From: Desulfomicrobium sp. UBA5193
Lineage (GTDB): Bacteria > Desulfobacterota > Desulfovibrionia > Desulfovibrionales > Desulfomicrobiaceae
Direction: 5' to 3'
DNA length: 64,000 nucleotides
NCBI GenBank assembly: GCA_002412965.1
Contig: DHWB01000004.1
Coordinates: 496,001-560,000, forward strand
Shown piece after piece: positions 10,141-18,728 of this stretch. Every line of letters starts with the position of its first letter. Position 1 is the stretch's first letter. The position numbers and the translations under genes are program-made. The notes under the pieces are model-generated. The model was not told the DNA's origin. It did no database searches and saw nothing but the letters and a program-made list of their open reading frames with translations.

Positions 10141-10593
10141 ATGAACACACAAAGTTTCGCGTTCAAAGTTCTTGGTCCTGGATATGGCGTCATCGTGGCC
10201 GGCAGCGTCATCGAGAACCTCATCCTGCGCACCAACTGGTTCATGCTCGGTTCGCTGCTCGGTTTTTTATGGCTGGCCGTGGGTTTGGGCGGCCTTGTTC
10301 TGGCGGTGCGCGAACTCAGGAAAAGCGAAGGCTATATGCTGGTCCAGTCCGGCCCCTTCGCCTGGAGCCGCAACCCGATCGTGGCCGCCAACCTGCTGGG
10401 CATCATGCCCGGACTGTGTCTGGTGCTGAACACAAACCTGGGCATTCTGGGCATCCTGGCCGCCGCGTTCCTTTTTTTGAAAAACGTCGGCGCCGAGGAA
10501 ATGGAACTGGAAGATCAGTTTGGCGAGGTCTATCAGTCCTACCGCGAGCGGGTCAGTCGTCTGGTTCCGCTCCCGTTTACCAGTAGCCTGTAA
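10141..10593 (+). CDS. Isoprenylcysteine methyltransferase-like membrane protein
   Basis: This 150-residue membrane protein has about three to four hydrophobic segments and a C-terminal motif block (GPFAWSRNPIVAANLLG, then EEMELEDQFGEVYQSYRERVSRLVPL) typical of the ICMT/PEMT-like methyltransferase fold. Family members use S-adenosylmethionine, but many bacterial members have no known substrate. It is monocistronic with a good AAGGAG-like site (ACAAGGAG) upstream. Bases 10594-10852 hold a terminator and nothing else I can support. Confidence 0.75.
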   Translation: MNTQSFAFKVLGPGYGVIVAGSVIENLILRTNWFMLGSLLGFLWLAVGLGGLVLAVRELRKSEGYMLVQSGPFAWSRNPIVAANLLGIMPGLCLVLNTNLGILGILAAAFLFLKNVGAEEMELEDQFGEVYQSYRERVSRLVPLPFTSSL

Positions 10594-10753
10594 TTGCGGG
10601 GCAACCGCGAGGCCGGTTTTGCCGCCTGCCCCTTGCTCGGAAAATCAGTCCGAAAGCGGAGTGATGCCGCCCGGCGCACCCCCTCCGTGAGCTGAACGTC
10701 CCGCTGTATGCTTCTTCATGGATGAATTTACATGTTCATCCCCTCCCGTCCCC

Positions 10754-10780
10754 AAGGCAGCTTTCACGCTGCCTTTTTTT
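10754..10780 (+). terminator. Intrinsic terminator between the methyltransferase-like gene and phnF
   Basis: AAGGCAGC (10754-10761) pairs with GCTGCCTT (10768-10775) and runs into a T-tract. It lies 160 bases after the plus-strand gene. Confidence 0.8.
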
Positions 10781-10852
10781 ACTCAAGGACGACCAAAGTT
10801 CGGTTGTCCTCCGCGTTTCCTGATTTCGCAAAGTAGCGTTCGTGATGTGCAT

Positions 10853-11575
10853 TCAGGTTTCAATGACAAACTGCACACGTTCCGAGGCGAAGCGCGTTTC
10901 ACAAAATTCAATGGGCCAGTCCCGTGGATCGACGTTGACGCTTTCCGTGACCAAAACAGGGCGGTTCCTCGGTTGGTGCAGAACTCTCGCTTCACGGGCC
11001 GTGGGCATGCGGCTTGAGATGTGCGTGGTCTTGCGGCGGTAGTCTGTGACGCCGTATTCCCGCAGTGCCAGAGTGACGGAACCGGTGCGCCGGAAATGTT
11101 CATCCAGGCCGGGGAAACGGGACTGGGGAAAGTGGGCGCTGGCAAGGCATATGCGGATCCCGTCGGCCTCGCCGACCGTCTCGAGCAGGATGACCGTCTC
11201 TCCCTTGTCCAGTTCCAGCGCCTGGGCAACTTCCGTGGTCGCCGGGATGATCCCGGAAGAAATCAGTTCTCCGCGCGGTTTTCGCTCCTGCCTGAGCAGA
11301 TTTTCATGAAAACGGGTTCGCGCGCCAACGGCGTAGTCGATGACTTTTTCCCGCACAAAACTGCCGCTGCCCTGTTCCGTGCGGATCATGTCATCGTCGG
11401 CCAGCAAGCTCAGCGCCCGGCGCACCGTATGCCGGTTGACCCCGAAGCGCTCGGCCAGCTCCTGCTCCGTCGGCAGCCTGCTGCCGGGCGCGAGCTCCCC
11501 TTCCTTGATGCGGTATTCCAGCCAATCCCGAATCTGCCTCCACAGGGCCACGCCGTTCCTGCGTTGTAACTCCAT
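10853..11575 (-). CDS. phnF: GntR-family (HutC/UTRA) regulator of phosphonate genes, PhnF
   Basis: The 240-residue protein has an N-terminal winged helix of the GntR type (GSRLPTEQELAERFGVNRHTVRRAL, about residues 32-56) and a UTRA effector domain with GETVILLETVGEADG and DYRRKTTHISSRMPTAREA. This is the architecture of PhnF. It is transcribed divergently from phnG, and the intergenic region holds inverted-repeat operators matching one upstream of phnC. It therefore probably represses both phn operons and responds to a phosphonate or phosphate-starvation signal; this last point is inference. Confidence 0.88.
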   Translation of the reverse strand: MELQRRNGVALWRQIRDWLEYRIKEGELAPGSRLPTEQELAERFGVNRHTVRRALSLLADDDMIRTEQGSGSFVREKVIDYAVGARTRFHENLLRQERKPRGELISSGIIPATTEVAQALELDKGETVILLETVGEADGIRICLASAHFPQSRFPGLDEHFRRTGSVTLALREYGVTDYRRKTTHISSRMPTAREARVLHQPRNRPVLVTESVNVDPRDWPIEFCETRFASERVQFVIET

Positions 11576-11619
11576 TGCCGTCTCCTTGAATGCAAACTGT
11601 CACAAAATACTGCGAGATC

Positions 11620-11651
11620 ATGTCTGTCGAAAAGACATAGATGTCTATACA
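11620..11651. promoter_or_regulatory. Probable PhnF operator region upstream of phnG
   Basis: Three ATGTCT/AGACAT arms are packed here: ATGTCT (11620-11625), AGACAT (11633-11638) and ATGTCT (11641-11646). The last overlaps TGTCTATACA (11642-11651). The arms TGT and ACA spaced as TGTnTAnACA fit operators of HutC-type GntR regulators. The exact 10-mer recurs, reversed, at 25692-25701 before phnC. Confidence 0.7.
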
Positions 11652-11677
11652 AATTTTCATATTGTGGAGTTTTCTTG

Positions 11678-12127
11678 ATGTCAACAGCACAAACGCAGCG
11701 GCAGGAATGGATGGCCGCATTCGCGCTCGCTGATCTTGCGCAGCTGCACGAGGCCTGGGAAGGATTGTCCGCGCATCCGAACTACCGGATCGTGCGCGGG
11801 CCAGAGACAGGGTTGGTCATGGTCCGGGCCAGGGCAGGCAACACCGGCCAGCGCTTCAATCTGGGCGAGATGACAGTGACCCGTTGCAGCGTCGGTCTTG
11901 AAAATGGAGTCATGGGGCATGCCTGGATTGCGGGCATCAGGCCGGATCATGCCCGGCTGGCGGCTCTGTTCGATGCCCTGATGCAGATCCCTGAAAGAGC
12001 CGAGGTCTTAAAGGCCATCCTTGTCGGACCGTTGCGGGAGGCCCGACATGCGCACCTAACCCGGCGGAAGGCCGAGGTCATGCCGAGCCGGGTGGATTTT
12101 TTCACGCTCGTGCGGGGGGATGACTGA
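11678..12127 (+). CDS. phnG: C-P lyase complex subunit PhnG
   Basis: This 149-residue protein matches PhnG, part of the PhnGHI complex that transfers the phosphonate to ribose of ATP, displacing adenine. Typical segments are the N-terminal helix (QEWMAAFALADLAQL), the GQRFNLGEMTVTRCSVGL strand and the GHAWIAGIRPDHARLAALFDAL region. The ATG at 11678 lies eight bases after TGGAG, so it is favoured over the TTG at 11675. Its TGA overlaps the phnH ATG by one base. It opens the phnGHIJKLM operon. Confidence 0.93.
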   Translation: MSTAQTQRQEWMAAFALADLAQLHEAWEGLSAHPNYRIVRGPETGLVMVRARAGNTGQRFNLGEMTVTRCSVGLENGVMGHAWIAGIRPDHARLAALFDALMQIPERAEVLKAILVGPLREARHAHLTRRKAEVMPSRVDFFTLVRGDD

Positions 12128-12732
12128 TGCTGCAACCCATTCCAGCCGGCTTCGCCCGGCCTGTTTTCGAGAGCCAGGGCACCTTCCGCGTGATTCTGGA
12201 GGCCATGTCCAGGCCCGGACGCGCAGTCAGGATCCCGGTTCAGGCGGGCGGACCGCAAGGCTGGCCCGGCAGCCTGTCCGCCCTGGTCCTGACCCTGTGC
12301 GACATGGACACGCCCCTTTGGCTCGATGCCGCAGCCAATACGCCTGATGCCCTGCGCTTTCTGCGATTCCACTGCGGCTGCCCGGTCGTAGCCAAGCCTG
12401 AACAAGCCGCCTTCGCGATTGTGTTGGACGCTCAGCGCCTGGTCTCCCTGGGAGAGTTTGCGCTCGGCAGCGCGGAATATCCCGAAAAATCGAGCACCGT
12501 GCTCCTGTACTCCCCGCTGCTCGGACAGGGCGGTGAAACCCTGCGCGTGCATGGTCCGGGGGTTGATGGCGAGGAGGAAATGCCCCGCTCATGGCTGCCG
12601 GAGAACTTTGTGGACCAGTGGCACGTCAATGCCGGACTTTTTCCGCGCGGTGTTGATGTCATCCTGGTCGGCAATGACGCCATTGTCGGCCTCCCGCGAA
12701 CCCTGAAGCTGGAGACAAAGCCATGTATGTAG
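12127..12732 (+). CDS. phnH: C-P lyase complex subunit PhnH
   Basis: The protein of 201 residues matches PhnH, with FRVILEAMSRPGR near the N-terminus and the FPRGVDVILVGNDAIVGLPRTLKL ending typical of the family. PhnH is required for C-P bond cleavage and dimerises within the PhnGHIJ core, although its chemistry is unclear. It starts on the phnG stop codon and overlaps phnI by ten bases, consistent with coupled translation. Confidence 0.93.
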   Translation: MLQPIPAGFARPVFESQGTFRVILEAMSRPGRAVRIPVQAGGPQGWPGSLSALVLTLCDMDTPLWLDAAANTPDALRFLRFHCGCPVVAKPEQAAFAIVLDAQRLVSLGEFALGSAEYPEKSSTVLLYSPLLGQGGETLRVHGPGVDGEEEMPRSWLPENFVDQWHVNAGLFPRGVDVILVGNDAIVGLPRTLKLETKPCM

Positions 12733-13817
12733 CCGTCAAGGGTGGCGAAAAGGCCATTGCCGAAGCCCACAAGCTCCTGGCCCGGGAGCGGCGGGGGGAC
12801 ACGTCGGTACCGGAGCTCTCTCTGGAACAGATTCGCGAGCAGCTGTCCCTTGGGGTGGACCGGGTCATGAGCGAAGGCTCGCTCTATGATTCCCGGCTGG
12901 CCGCTCTGGCCGTGAAGCAGGCGCGCGGCGACCTCATGGAGGCGATCTTTCTGCTGCGCGCCTACCGCACGACGCTGCCCAGATTCGGCTATTCCCAGCC
13001 TGTCGATACTTCAAGGATGCATGTCCGGCGGCGCATCTCCGCGACCTTCAAGGACGTTCCGGGCGGCCAGGTCCTCGGGCCGACCTTCGACTACACGCAT
13101 CGTCTGTTGGACTGGAGCTTGGGGCAGGAGAGCGCGCCTGCGCAACAGGACGCCACCCTGGTTCATGAGGAAGCCGAAGGTCTGGCAGTCGCCATGCCAC
13201 GGGTGCTGGATGTTCTCGGCCGGGAAGGGATCATTGATGCCGAGGCGGCCGGGGATGACCCGGAGCCGGATGACCTGACCCGCGAGCCCCTGACCTTGCC
13301 CGCAGGACGGTCCATGCGGCTGCAGAACCTGGCCCGGGCCGATGAAGGCTTCCTGCTGGCCATGGGCTACTCCACCCAGCGCGGATTCGGCACCACCCAT
13401 CCCTTTGTGGGCGAGATCCGCATGGGCGAGGTGGAAATCGAGTTTGTGCCCGAGGAGCTCGGTTTCGCCGTCACGCTGGGCGAGATCACCCTGACCGAGT
13501 GCGAGACCGTGAACCAGTTCACCGGCTCCGGCGACGCCCGCTTCACTAGGGGCTATGGCCTGACCTTTGGCCAGGGCGAACGCAAGGCCATGAGCATGGC
13601 CCTGGTTGACCGGTCGCTTCGCGCCGGGGAGCTGGGTGAAGAGGTGCGCGGCCCGGCCCAGGACGGGGAGTTTGTCCTCTACCACAGCGACAACGTCGAG
13701 GCTTCGGGATTTGTCCAGCATCTGAAGCTGCCGCACTACGTCGATTTTCAATCCGAACTGGTCATGGTGCGGGGCCTGCGCAGGGACGCCGCCGAGGAGG
13801 AACCTCATGAACGCTGA
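12723..13817 (+). CDS. phnI: C-P lyase nucleosidase subunit PhnI
   Basis: The 364-residue product matches PhnI, which removes the adenine from ATP so that a phosphonate can be attached to ribose 5-triphosphate. The N-terminal MYVAVKGGEKAIAEAHKLLA, the GYSTQRGFGTTHPFVGEIRMG stretch and the SDNVEASGFVQHLKLPHYVDFQSEL block are characteristic. Length is normal. It overlaps phnH by ten bases and phnJ by eleven. Confidence 0.95.
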   Translation: MYVAVKGGEKAIAEAHKLLARERRGDTSVPELSLEQIREQLSLGVDRVMSEGSLYDSRLAALAVKQARGDLMEAIFLLRAYRTTLPRFGYSQPVDTSRMHVRRRISATFKDVPGGQVLGPTFDYTHRLLDWSLGQESAPAQQDATLVHEEAEGLAVAMPRVLDVLGREGIIDAEAAGDDPEPDDLTREPLTLPAGRSMRLQNLARADEGFLLAMGYSTQRGFGTTHPFVGEIRMGEVEIEFVPEELGFAVTLGEITLTECETVNQFTGSGDARFTRGYGLTFGQGERKAMSMALVDRSLRAGELGEEVRGPAQDGEFVLYHSDNVEASGFVQHLKLPHYVDFQSELVMVRGLRRDAAEEEPHER

Positions 13818-14664
13818 AGCCTTGCCCGGATACAACTATGCCTACTTGGACGAGCAGACCAAGGGCATGATCCGCCGCGCCATTTTGAAAGCCGTGGCCA
13901 TCCCCGGTTATCAGGTTCCCTTCGGCAGCCGCGAGATGCCCCTGCCCTATGGCTGGGGCACGGGTGGCATCCAGATCACGGCCAGCATCATCGGTCCGGA
14001 TGACGTCTTGAAAGTCATCGACCAGGGCGCCGACGACACGACCAACGCGGTCTCCATCCGTTCCTTTTTCGCCAGAACGGCGCAGGTGGCCACGACCACC
14101 GTCACGGAAGACGCGACGGTCATCCAGACCCGGCACCGCATCCCCGAAACGCCCCTCAAATCCGGCCAGATTCTCGTCTATCAGGTGCCCATCCCCGAAC
14201 CCCTGCGTTTCATGGAGCCCAGCGAAGCCGAGACCCGGACCATGCACGCCCTGGAGGAATACGGGGTCATGCACGTCAAGCTCTACGAGGACATCGCCGT
14301 GCATGGCCGCATCGCCACCAGCTACAACTATCCCGTCAAGGTCGAGGACCGCTACATCATGTGCCCCTCTCCCATCCCGAAATTCGACAACCCCAAGATG
14401 AACGACTGTCCGGCCCTGCAGCTTTTCGGCGCGGGACGCGAGAAGCGCATTTACGCCATCCCGCCCCACACCAGGGTGGAGAGCCTGGATTTCGAGGATC
14501 ATCCCTTCGAGATCCAGACATGGGACGAGGCCTGCGCCATTTGCGGATCCAGGGACAGTTTTCTGGATGAGATAATCATCGATGATCAGGGAGGCCGCAT
14601 GTTCGTCTGCTCGGATTCTCATCACTGCGCCAACTCGGCGGCGCGCACGGAGGGGGAGCGATGA
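13807..14664 (+). CDS. phnJ: Radical SAM C-P lyase PhnJ
   Basis: PhnJ performs the actual carbon-phosphorus bond cleavage using a [4Fe-4S] cluster and S-adenosylmethionine. Its unusual cysteine spacing is visible at the C-terminus: CAIC, then 21 residues, C, five residues and C (in FVCSDSHHCANS). The N-terminal YNYAYLDEQTKGMIRRAILKA is also typical. The length of 285 residues is normal, and all four key cysteines are kept. It ends in an ATGA overlap with phnK. Confidence 0.97.
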   Translation: MNAEALPGYNYAYLDEQTKGMIRRAILKAVAIPGYQVPFGSREMPLPYGWGTGGIQITASIIGPDDVLKVIDQGADDTTNAVSIRSFFARTAQVATTTVTEDATVIQTRHRIPETPLKSGQILVYQVPIPEPLRFMEPSEAETRTMHALEEYGVMHVKLYEDIAVHGRIATSYNYPVKVEDRYIMCPSPIPKFDNPKMNDCPALQLFGAGREKRIYAIPPHTRVESLDFEDHPFEIQTWDEACAICGSRDSFLDEIIIDDQGGRMFVCSDSHHCANSAARTEGER

Positions 14665-15434
14665 ATCAGGAACTGCTGCGCGTCACCGGCCTGACCCGAT
14701 ATTACGGCACCCGCGTGGGCTGCCGGGACGTGAATTTCACCCTGTGGCCGGGCGAGGTGCTGGCCATTGTCGGCGAGTCGGGTTCAGGCAAGACCACCCT
14801 CTTGAGCCTCCTGTCCGGACGGCTCATGCCCACCGCCGGAGAGGTCTCTTACCGGGATCGGGATGGCCGCTGGCTGTCCTTGGCCGAACTGTCCGAGGCC
14901 GACCGGCGCCGTCTGCAGCGCACGGATCTGGGCGTGGTGCACCAGAACCCGCGCGACGGACTGCGCATGCGCGTCAGCGCCGGAGGCAACATCGGCGAAC
15001 GGCTCATGGCATTGGGAGACCGTCATTATGGCCGGATTCGCGGGGCCGGACTGGACTGGATGGAGCGGGTGGAACTGGACCCGGAGCGCATCGACGAGCA
15101 TCCTTCGGCCTTTTCCGGCGGCATGCAGCAGCGTCTGCAGATCGCCCGCAATCTGGTCACGGAGCCGCGCCTGATCTTCATGGACGAGCCCACCAGCGGC
15201 CTCGATGTCTCGGTCCAGGCCAGGCTCCTGGACCTCTTGCGGCACCTGGTCTCGTCCCTGGGGCTGGCCGTGGTGCTGGTCACCCACGATCTGGCTGTGG
15301 CGCGAATCCTGGCGCACCGCATGGTGGTCATGCGCGGCGGCGAGGTCGTGGAGACGGGCCTGTCCGATCAGGTCCTGGACGACCCGTGCCACCCGTACAC
15401 CCAGCTTCTGGTCTCCTCCATCCTGCAAGCTTGA
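14661..15434 (+). CDS. phnK: C-P lyase ABC-type protein PhnK
   Basis: This 257-residue ATPase has Walker A GESGSGKTT, signature FSGGMQQRLQIARNL, Walker B LIFMDEPTSGLD and H-loop THD. PhnK is not a transporter subunit; it docks on the PhnGHIJ core through PhnJ and is needed for phosphonate growth. The gene overlaps phnJ (ATGA) and precedes phnL, the usual order. Confidence 0.93.
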   Translation: MNQELLRVTGLTRYYGTRVGCRDVNFTLWPGEVLAIVGESGSGKTTLLSLLSGRLMPTAGEVSYRDRDGRWLSLAELSEADRRRLQRTDLGVVHQNPRDGLRMRVSAGGNIGERLMALGDRHYGRIRGAGLDWMERVELDPERIDEHPSAFSGGMQQRLQIARNLVTEPRLIFMDEPTSGLDVSVQARLLDLLRHLVSSLGLAVVLVTHDLAVARILAHRMVVMRGGEVVETGLSDQVLDDPCHPYTQLLVSSILQA

Positions 15435-15441
15435 GGCATCC

Positions 15442-16134
15442 ATGAACATTCCTGTGATCTCCATACGTTCCCTGGCCAAGACCTTTGTCCTGCACACCCA
15501 GGGCGGGACATGCATCCGCGCCTTCGACGGCGTGGACCTCGACGTCGCGGCCGGGGAGTGCATCGCCCTGCACGGTCCCTCCGGCGCGGGCAAGTCGAGC
15601 CTCCTGCGCTCCATCTACGCCAACTACCGCCCCACAACGGGCAGCGTCGTCATCAGCCATGCCGGTGAAGGCGTGGACATGACCGCAGCCCAGCCCCGGG
15701 CGGTTCTGGACGTGCGCCGCCGCACCCTCGGCTATGTCAGCCAGTTCCTGCGCGTCATCCCCCGCGTCTCCTCCCTCGACCTGGTGGCCGAGCGGCTCAC
15801 CGCCATGGGCGTGGGCCTGGACGAAGCCAGGGACAGGGCCGGGCGGATGCTGGCCCGCCTGAACATCCCAGAGCGCCTGTGGTCCCTGGCCCCGGCGACC
15901 TTCTCCGGCGGAGAACAGCAGCGCGTCAACATCGCGCGCGGCTTCATCCGCGACTATCCCATCCTGCTCCTCGACGAGCCCACGGCCTCCCTGGACGGAG
16001 AGAACCGCAACACGGTCGTGGACATGATCCTCGAAGCCAAGAAACGCGGCGCGGCCGTTGTGGGCATCTTTCACGACGACGACGTGCGCGGGCGGGTCGC
16101 TGACCGTTGCCTGCTGCTGAACAGACCGGAGTAA
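15442..16134 (+). CDS. phnL: C-P lyase ABC-type protein PhnL
   Basis: PhnL is the second ABC-type protein of the C-P lyase operon. It has Walker A GPSGAGKSS, the Q-loop area GYVSQFLRVIPRVSSLDLVAE, signature FSGGEQQRVNIARGF and Walker B ILLLDEPTASLD. The start at 15442 gives 230 residues, the usual length, and leaves seven bases after the phnK stop. The H-loop reads FHDDDVR, as in other PhnL proteins. Confidence 0.93.
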   Translation: MNIPVISIRSLAKTFVLHTQGGTCIRAFDGVDLDVAAGECIALHGPSGAGKSSLLRSIYANYRPTTGSVVISHAGEGVDMTAAQPRAVLDVRRRTLGYVSQFLRVIPRVSSLDLVAERLTAMGVGLDEARDRAGRMLARLNIPERLWSLAPATFSGGEQQRVNIARGFIRDYPILLLDEPTASLDGENRNTVVDMILEAKKRGAAVVGIFHDDDVRGRVADRCLLLNRPE

Positions 16135-16137
16135 GCC

Positions 16138-17280
16138 ATGCCCGAGATGATTCTTGCCAACGCCCGCATCGTCCTTGAGGGCGAGACTGTCCTGGGCGCC
16201 TTGAGCGTACGCGAAGGGATGATCCACGATGTCTCCCCCGGCGCGACCGCTTGTCCCGACGCCGTCGATCTCGGCGGCGACCTGCTCATCCCCGGACTGG
16301 TCGAGCTGCACACCGACAACCTCGAAAAGCTGCTCGTTCCCCGGCCCGGCGTGCTCTGGCCCTCGGCCCGCGCCGCACTCCTGGCCCACGACGCGCAGCT
16401 CATCGCCGCCGGCATCACCACCGTTCTCGACGCACTGTCCTGCGGGCAATACTATGAGAAAAGCGACCGTCGCACCATGCTCGACCTGACCCTGACCGCC
16501 CTGGACGAGATGCGCCCTACCGGCTTCCTGCGCGCCGAGCATTTCCTGCACGTGCGCTGCGAAATCTCCGACCCCGATATGCCGCGCCTCTTCGAACCCT
16601 TCCGGGACATGGACGACGTGCACCTCGTCTCCCTCATGGACCACACCCCCGGCCAGCGCCAGTTTGTCGACATCGACGCCTACCGCACCTATTACAGCAA
16701 GGATCGGCAGTGGTCGGACCAGGAATTCCAGGCCGAGATGGCCCGCATGCAGGAGGCGCAGGCCCGCTTCGCCGGAGCCCACGCCGAGGACATCCTGCGC
16801 TGGTGCCAGGCTCGCGGCGTGCCCGTGGCCAGCCACGACGACGCCACGCCGAGTCACGTGGACTGGGCCCACGGCCAGGGCATCGTCATCAGCGAATTTC
16901 CGACCACCATGGACGCCGCGCGCCGCGCCTGCGAACTGGGGCTCTTGACCCTCATGGGCTCGCCCAACGTGGTCCGAAACGGCTCCCATTCCGGCAACGT
17001 GTCCGTGCGCGAAGTGGCCAAGGCCGGACTCCTGGGCGGCCTGTCCTCGGATTACGTCCCGGCAAGCCTCCTGCACGCCGCCTGGATCCTGCACGCCGAA
17101 GTGGACCTGCCCCTGCACGAGGCCATGGCCCTGGTCACGCTAAACCCGGCCCGCGCCCTGGGCCTCCACGACCGAGGACGCATCGAACCCGGCCTCAAAG
17201 CCGACCTCGTGCGCGTCCACATCGACCGCGATCTTCCGGTGGTGCGCCGGGTCTGGCGGGATGGGGAGCGGATGTATTAG
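16138..17280 (+). CDS. phnM: RPnTP diphosphatase PhnM (first copy)
   Basis: This 380-residue amidohydrolase-fold protein matches PhnM, which releases pyrophosphate from 5-phosphonoribosyl-1-triphosphate. Metal-binding motifs are LVELHTDNLEKLL, SLMDHTPGQRQ, VASHDD and LSSDYVPASLLHA. It starts three bases after phnL. A second PhnM lies at 21760-22896, and the two share these motifs but are clearly diverged. A cluster of inverted repeats and tandem repeats lies immediately downstream. Confidence 0.94.
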   Translation: MPEMILANARIVLEGETVLGALSVREGMIHDVSPGATACPDAVDLGGDLLIPGLVELHTDNLEKLLVPRPGVLWPSARAALLAHDAQLIAAGITTVLDALSCGQYYEKSDRRTMLDLTLTALDEMRPTGFLRAEHFLHVRCEISDPDMPRLFEPFRDMDDVHLVSLMDHTPGQRQFVDIDAYRTYYSKDRQWSDQEFQAEMARMQEAQARFAGAHAEDILRWCQARGVPVASHDDATPSHVDWAHGQGIVISEFPTTMDAARRACELGLLTLMGSPNVVRNGSHSGNVSVREVAKAGLLGGLSSDYVPASLLHAAWILHAEVDLPLHEAMALVTLNPARALGLHDRGRIEPGLKADLVRVHIDRDLPVVRRVWRDGERMY

Positions 17281-17285
17281 GCGTA

Positions 17286-17488
17286 AGAAGGGCGACCACG
17301 GGGGGGCGCCCCTACGGAATCACGAAAATTTTCCGCCTAATCACGATCACGGCGGAACGCCCGTAGGGGCAGGCCCCCGTGCCTGCCCACTTTTCGGCGC
17401 ACGGGAAGGATGACCGCAGGGACCGCAGGGGCCGCAGGGGCCGCAGGGGCCGGAAGAAGGGCGGCCACGGGGGGCCGCCCCTACGGAT
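17286..17488. repeat. REP-like hairpin repeat cluster downstream of phnM
   Basis: Two direct copies of about 33 bases start AGAAGGGCGACCACGG (17286-17318) and AGAAGGGCGGCCACGG (17455-17487), both ending CGCCCCTACGGA. A third, diverged copy lies inverted at 17360-17388, CCCGTAGGGGCAGGCC onward. Each can fold as a GC-rich hairpin. These resemble short palindromic repeats dispersed in many deltaproteobacterial genomes. Confidence 0.75.
17412..17452. repeat. Tandem 9-bp repeat
   Basis: Four head-to-tail units of G(A/G)CCGCAGG occupy 17412-17447, followed by a partial fifth. The array lies between the inverted copy and the last direct copy of the REP-like sequence. Confidence 0.8.
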
Positions 17489-17524
17489 GTCGATATCATT
17501 TTATTGATCTGCAACAGGATTTTT

Positions 17525-18085
17525 ATGCCAAGACTGATTTACATCATGGGTCCTTCGGGCTGCGGCAAGGACTCCCTCATGGCCGAGGCCCGTCTGCGGC
17601 TTCCCGCCGAAGCGCCCGTCGTTTTCGCCCACCGCTACATCACCCGCCCGGCCGATGCGGGCGGGGAAAATCATGTGGCCCTGAGCCGTGCCGAATTTCA
17701 GATTCGGCTGACACGCGGACTTTTTGCCCTGTCCTGGGAGAGCCACGGCTTCGCCTACGGCATCGGCCGGGAGATTGAGCTTTGGATGGAGGCGGGATTG
17801 AGCGTGGTCATGAACGGCTCGCGCGCGGCGTTATCCAGATCCCTTGTGGCCTATCCGGGACTGCTGCCCGTTCTGGTGGATGTACCCGATGAGATCTTGC
17901 GGGAACGCCTGAACGTGCGCGGGCGGGAAGATACCGTGGAAATACAGGCGCGGCTGGCGCGGGCGCGCATTGCCGTGACCGAAACACCTGCCTTGGTACG
18001 CTTCGACAACTCCGGCCCTCTGGCTGAACGCGGCCAAGCCCTGTCCGAGCTTATCATTCAGACAACGTCCAACGCTTCGGATTGA
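17525..18085 (+). CDS. phnN: Ribose 1,5-bisphosphate phosphokinase PhnN
   Basis: The 186-residue protein resembles guanylate kinase-like PhnN, which phosphorylates ribose 1,5-bisphosphate to PRPP, the last step in salvaging the C-P lyase sugar product. A P-loop MGPSGCGKDSL opens the protein, followed by HRYITRPADAGGENHVALSRAEF and LSWESHGFAYGIG. ATG at 17525 follows ACAGGA and is preferred to the TTG at 17504. The next gene starts two bases after its stop. Confidence 0.92.
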   Translation: MPRLIYIMGPSGCGKDSLMAEARLRLPAEAPVVFAHRYITRPADAGGENHVALSRAEFQIRLTRGLFALSWESHGFAYGIGREIELWMEAGLSVVMNGSRAALSRSLVAYPGLLPVLVDVPDEILRERLNVRGREDTVEIQARLARARIAVTETPALVRFDNSGPLAERGQALSELIIQTTSNASD

Positions 18086-18087
18086 AC

Positions 18088-18693
18088 ATGCTCTCCCCCA
18101 AATCAAGCATCCACCCCACGGCCAAGGTCAGTGACAGCACCCTTGGCGCATGGACCGAGATCGGCCCGCAGACGGAGATCATTTCCTCCACCGTAGGCGA
18201 CTATTCCTACCTGTGCGACCGTTGCCACGTCATGTACACGCACATCGGCAAGTTCTGCTCCATCGCCAACCACGCCCGCCTGAATCCGAGCAACCACCCA
18301 ACTTGGCGAGCCACCCAGCACCACTTCACCTATCGCAGTTCCAAATTCGGCATGGGGACGGATGAAGACGAATTCTTCGCCTGGCGCAAGGAACATGGCG
18401 TGGTGCTTGGGCATGACGTCTGGATCGGGCACGGAGCCCTGATCATGCCAGGAGTGACCGTGGGCACGGGTTCGGTGGTGGCTTCAGGCGCGGTGGTCAC
18501 CAAGGATGTGCCGGACTACGCCATTGTGGCCGGAGTTCCTGCCAAGCCCATCAAGTACCGTTTTCCGAGCGAAATCCAGGAAAAACTCCTGACCCTGGCC
18601 TGGTGGGACTGGGAACACGGGCGGCTTACGGCGGCCTTAAGGGATTTTCGGGAATTGGGAGTTGAAGCTTTTATCGAGAAGTACGCGGAATGA
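18088..18693 (+). CDS. Hexapeptide-repeat acetyltransferase of the phn cluster
   Basis: This 201-residue protein has left-handed beta-helix hexapeptide repeats (SSIHPTAKVSDSTLGAWTEIGPQTEI; later VWIGHGALIMPGVTVGTGSVVASGAVVTKDVPDYAIVAGVPAKPI), typical of xenobiotic/chloramphenicol-type acetyltransferases. Relatives are often encoded in phn operons, where acetylation of aminoalkylphosphonates has been proposed. A TTG at 18082 would overlap phnN; the ATG at 18088 is chosen. It ends the plus-strand phn block. Confidence 0.85.
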   Translation: MLSPKSSIHPTAKVSDSTLGAWTEIGPQTEIISSTVGDYSYLCDRCHVMYTHIGKFCSIANHARLNPSNHPTWRATQHHFTYRSSKFGMGTDEDEFFAWRKEHGVVLGHDVWIGHGALIMPGVTVGTGSVVASGAVVTKDVPDYAIVAGVPAKPIKYRFPSEIQEKLLTLAWWDWEHGRLTAALRDFRELGVEAFIEKYAE

Positions 18694-18728
18694 GGGGGAG
18701 GAACTGGCCGGTGTGGTCTTTTTATTGA

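Noticed and set aside
17412..17452. Tandem 9-mers as a CRISPR array
   Set aside because: Units are only nine bases, head to tail, with no spacers and no cas genes in the window.
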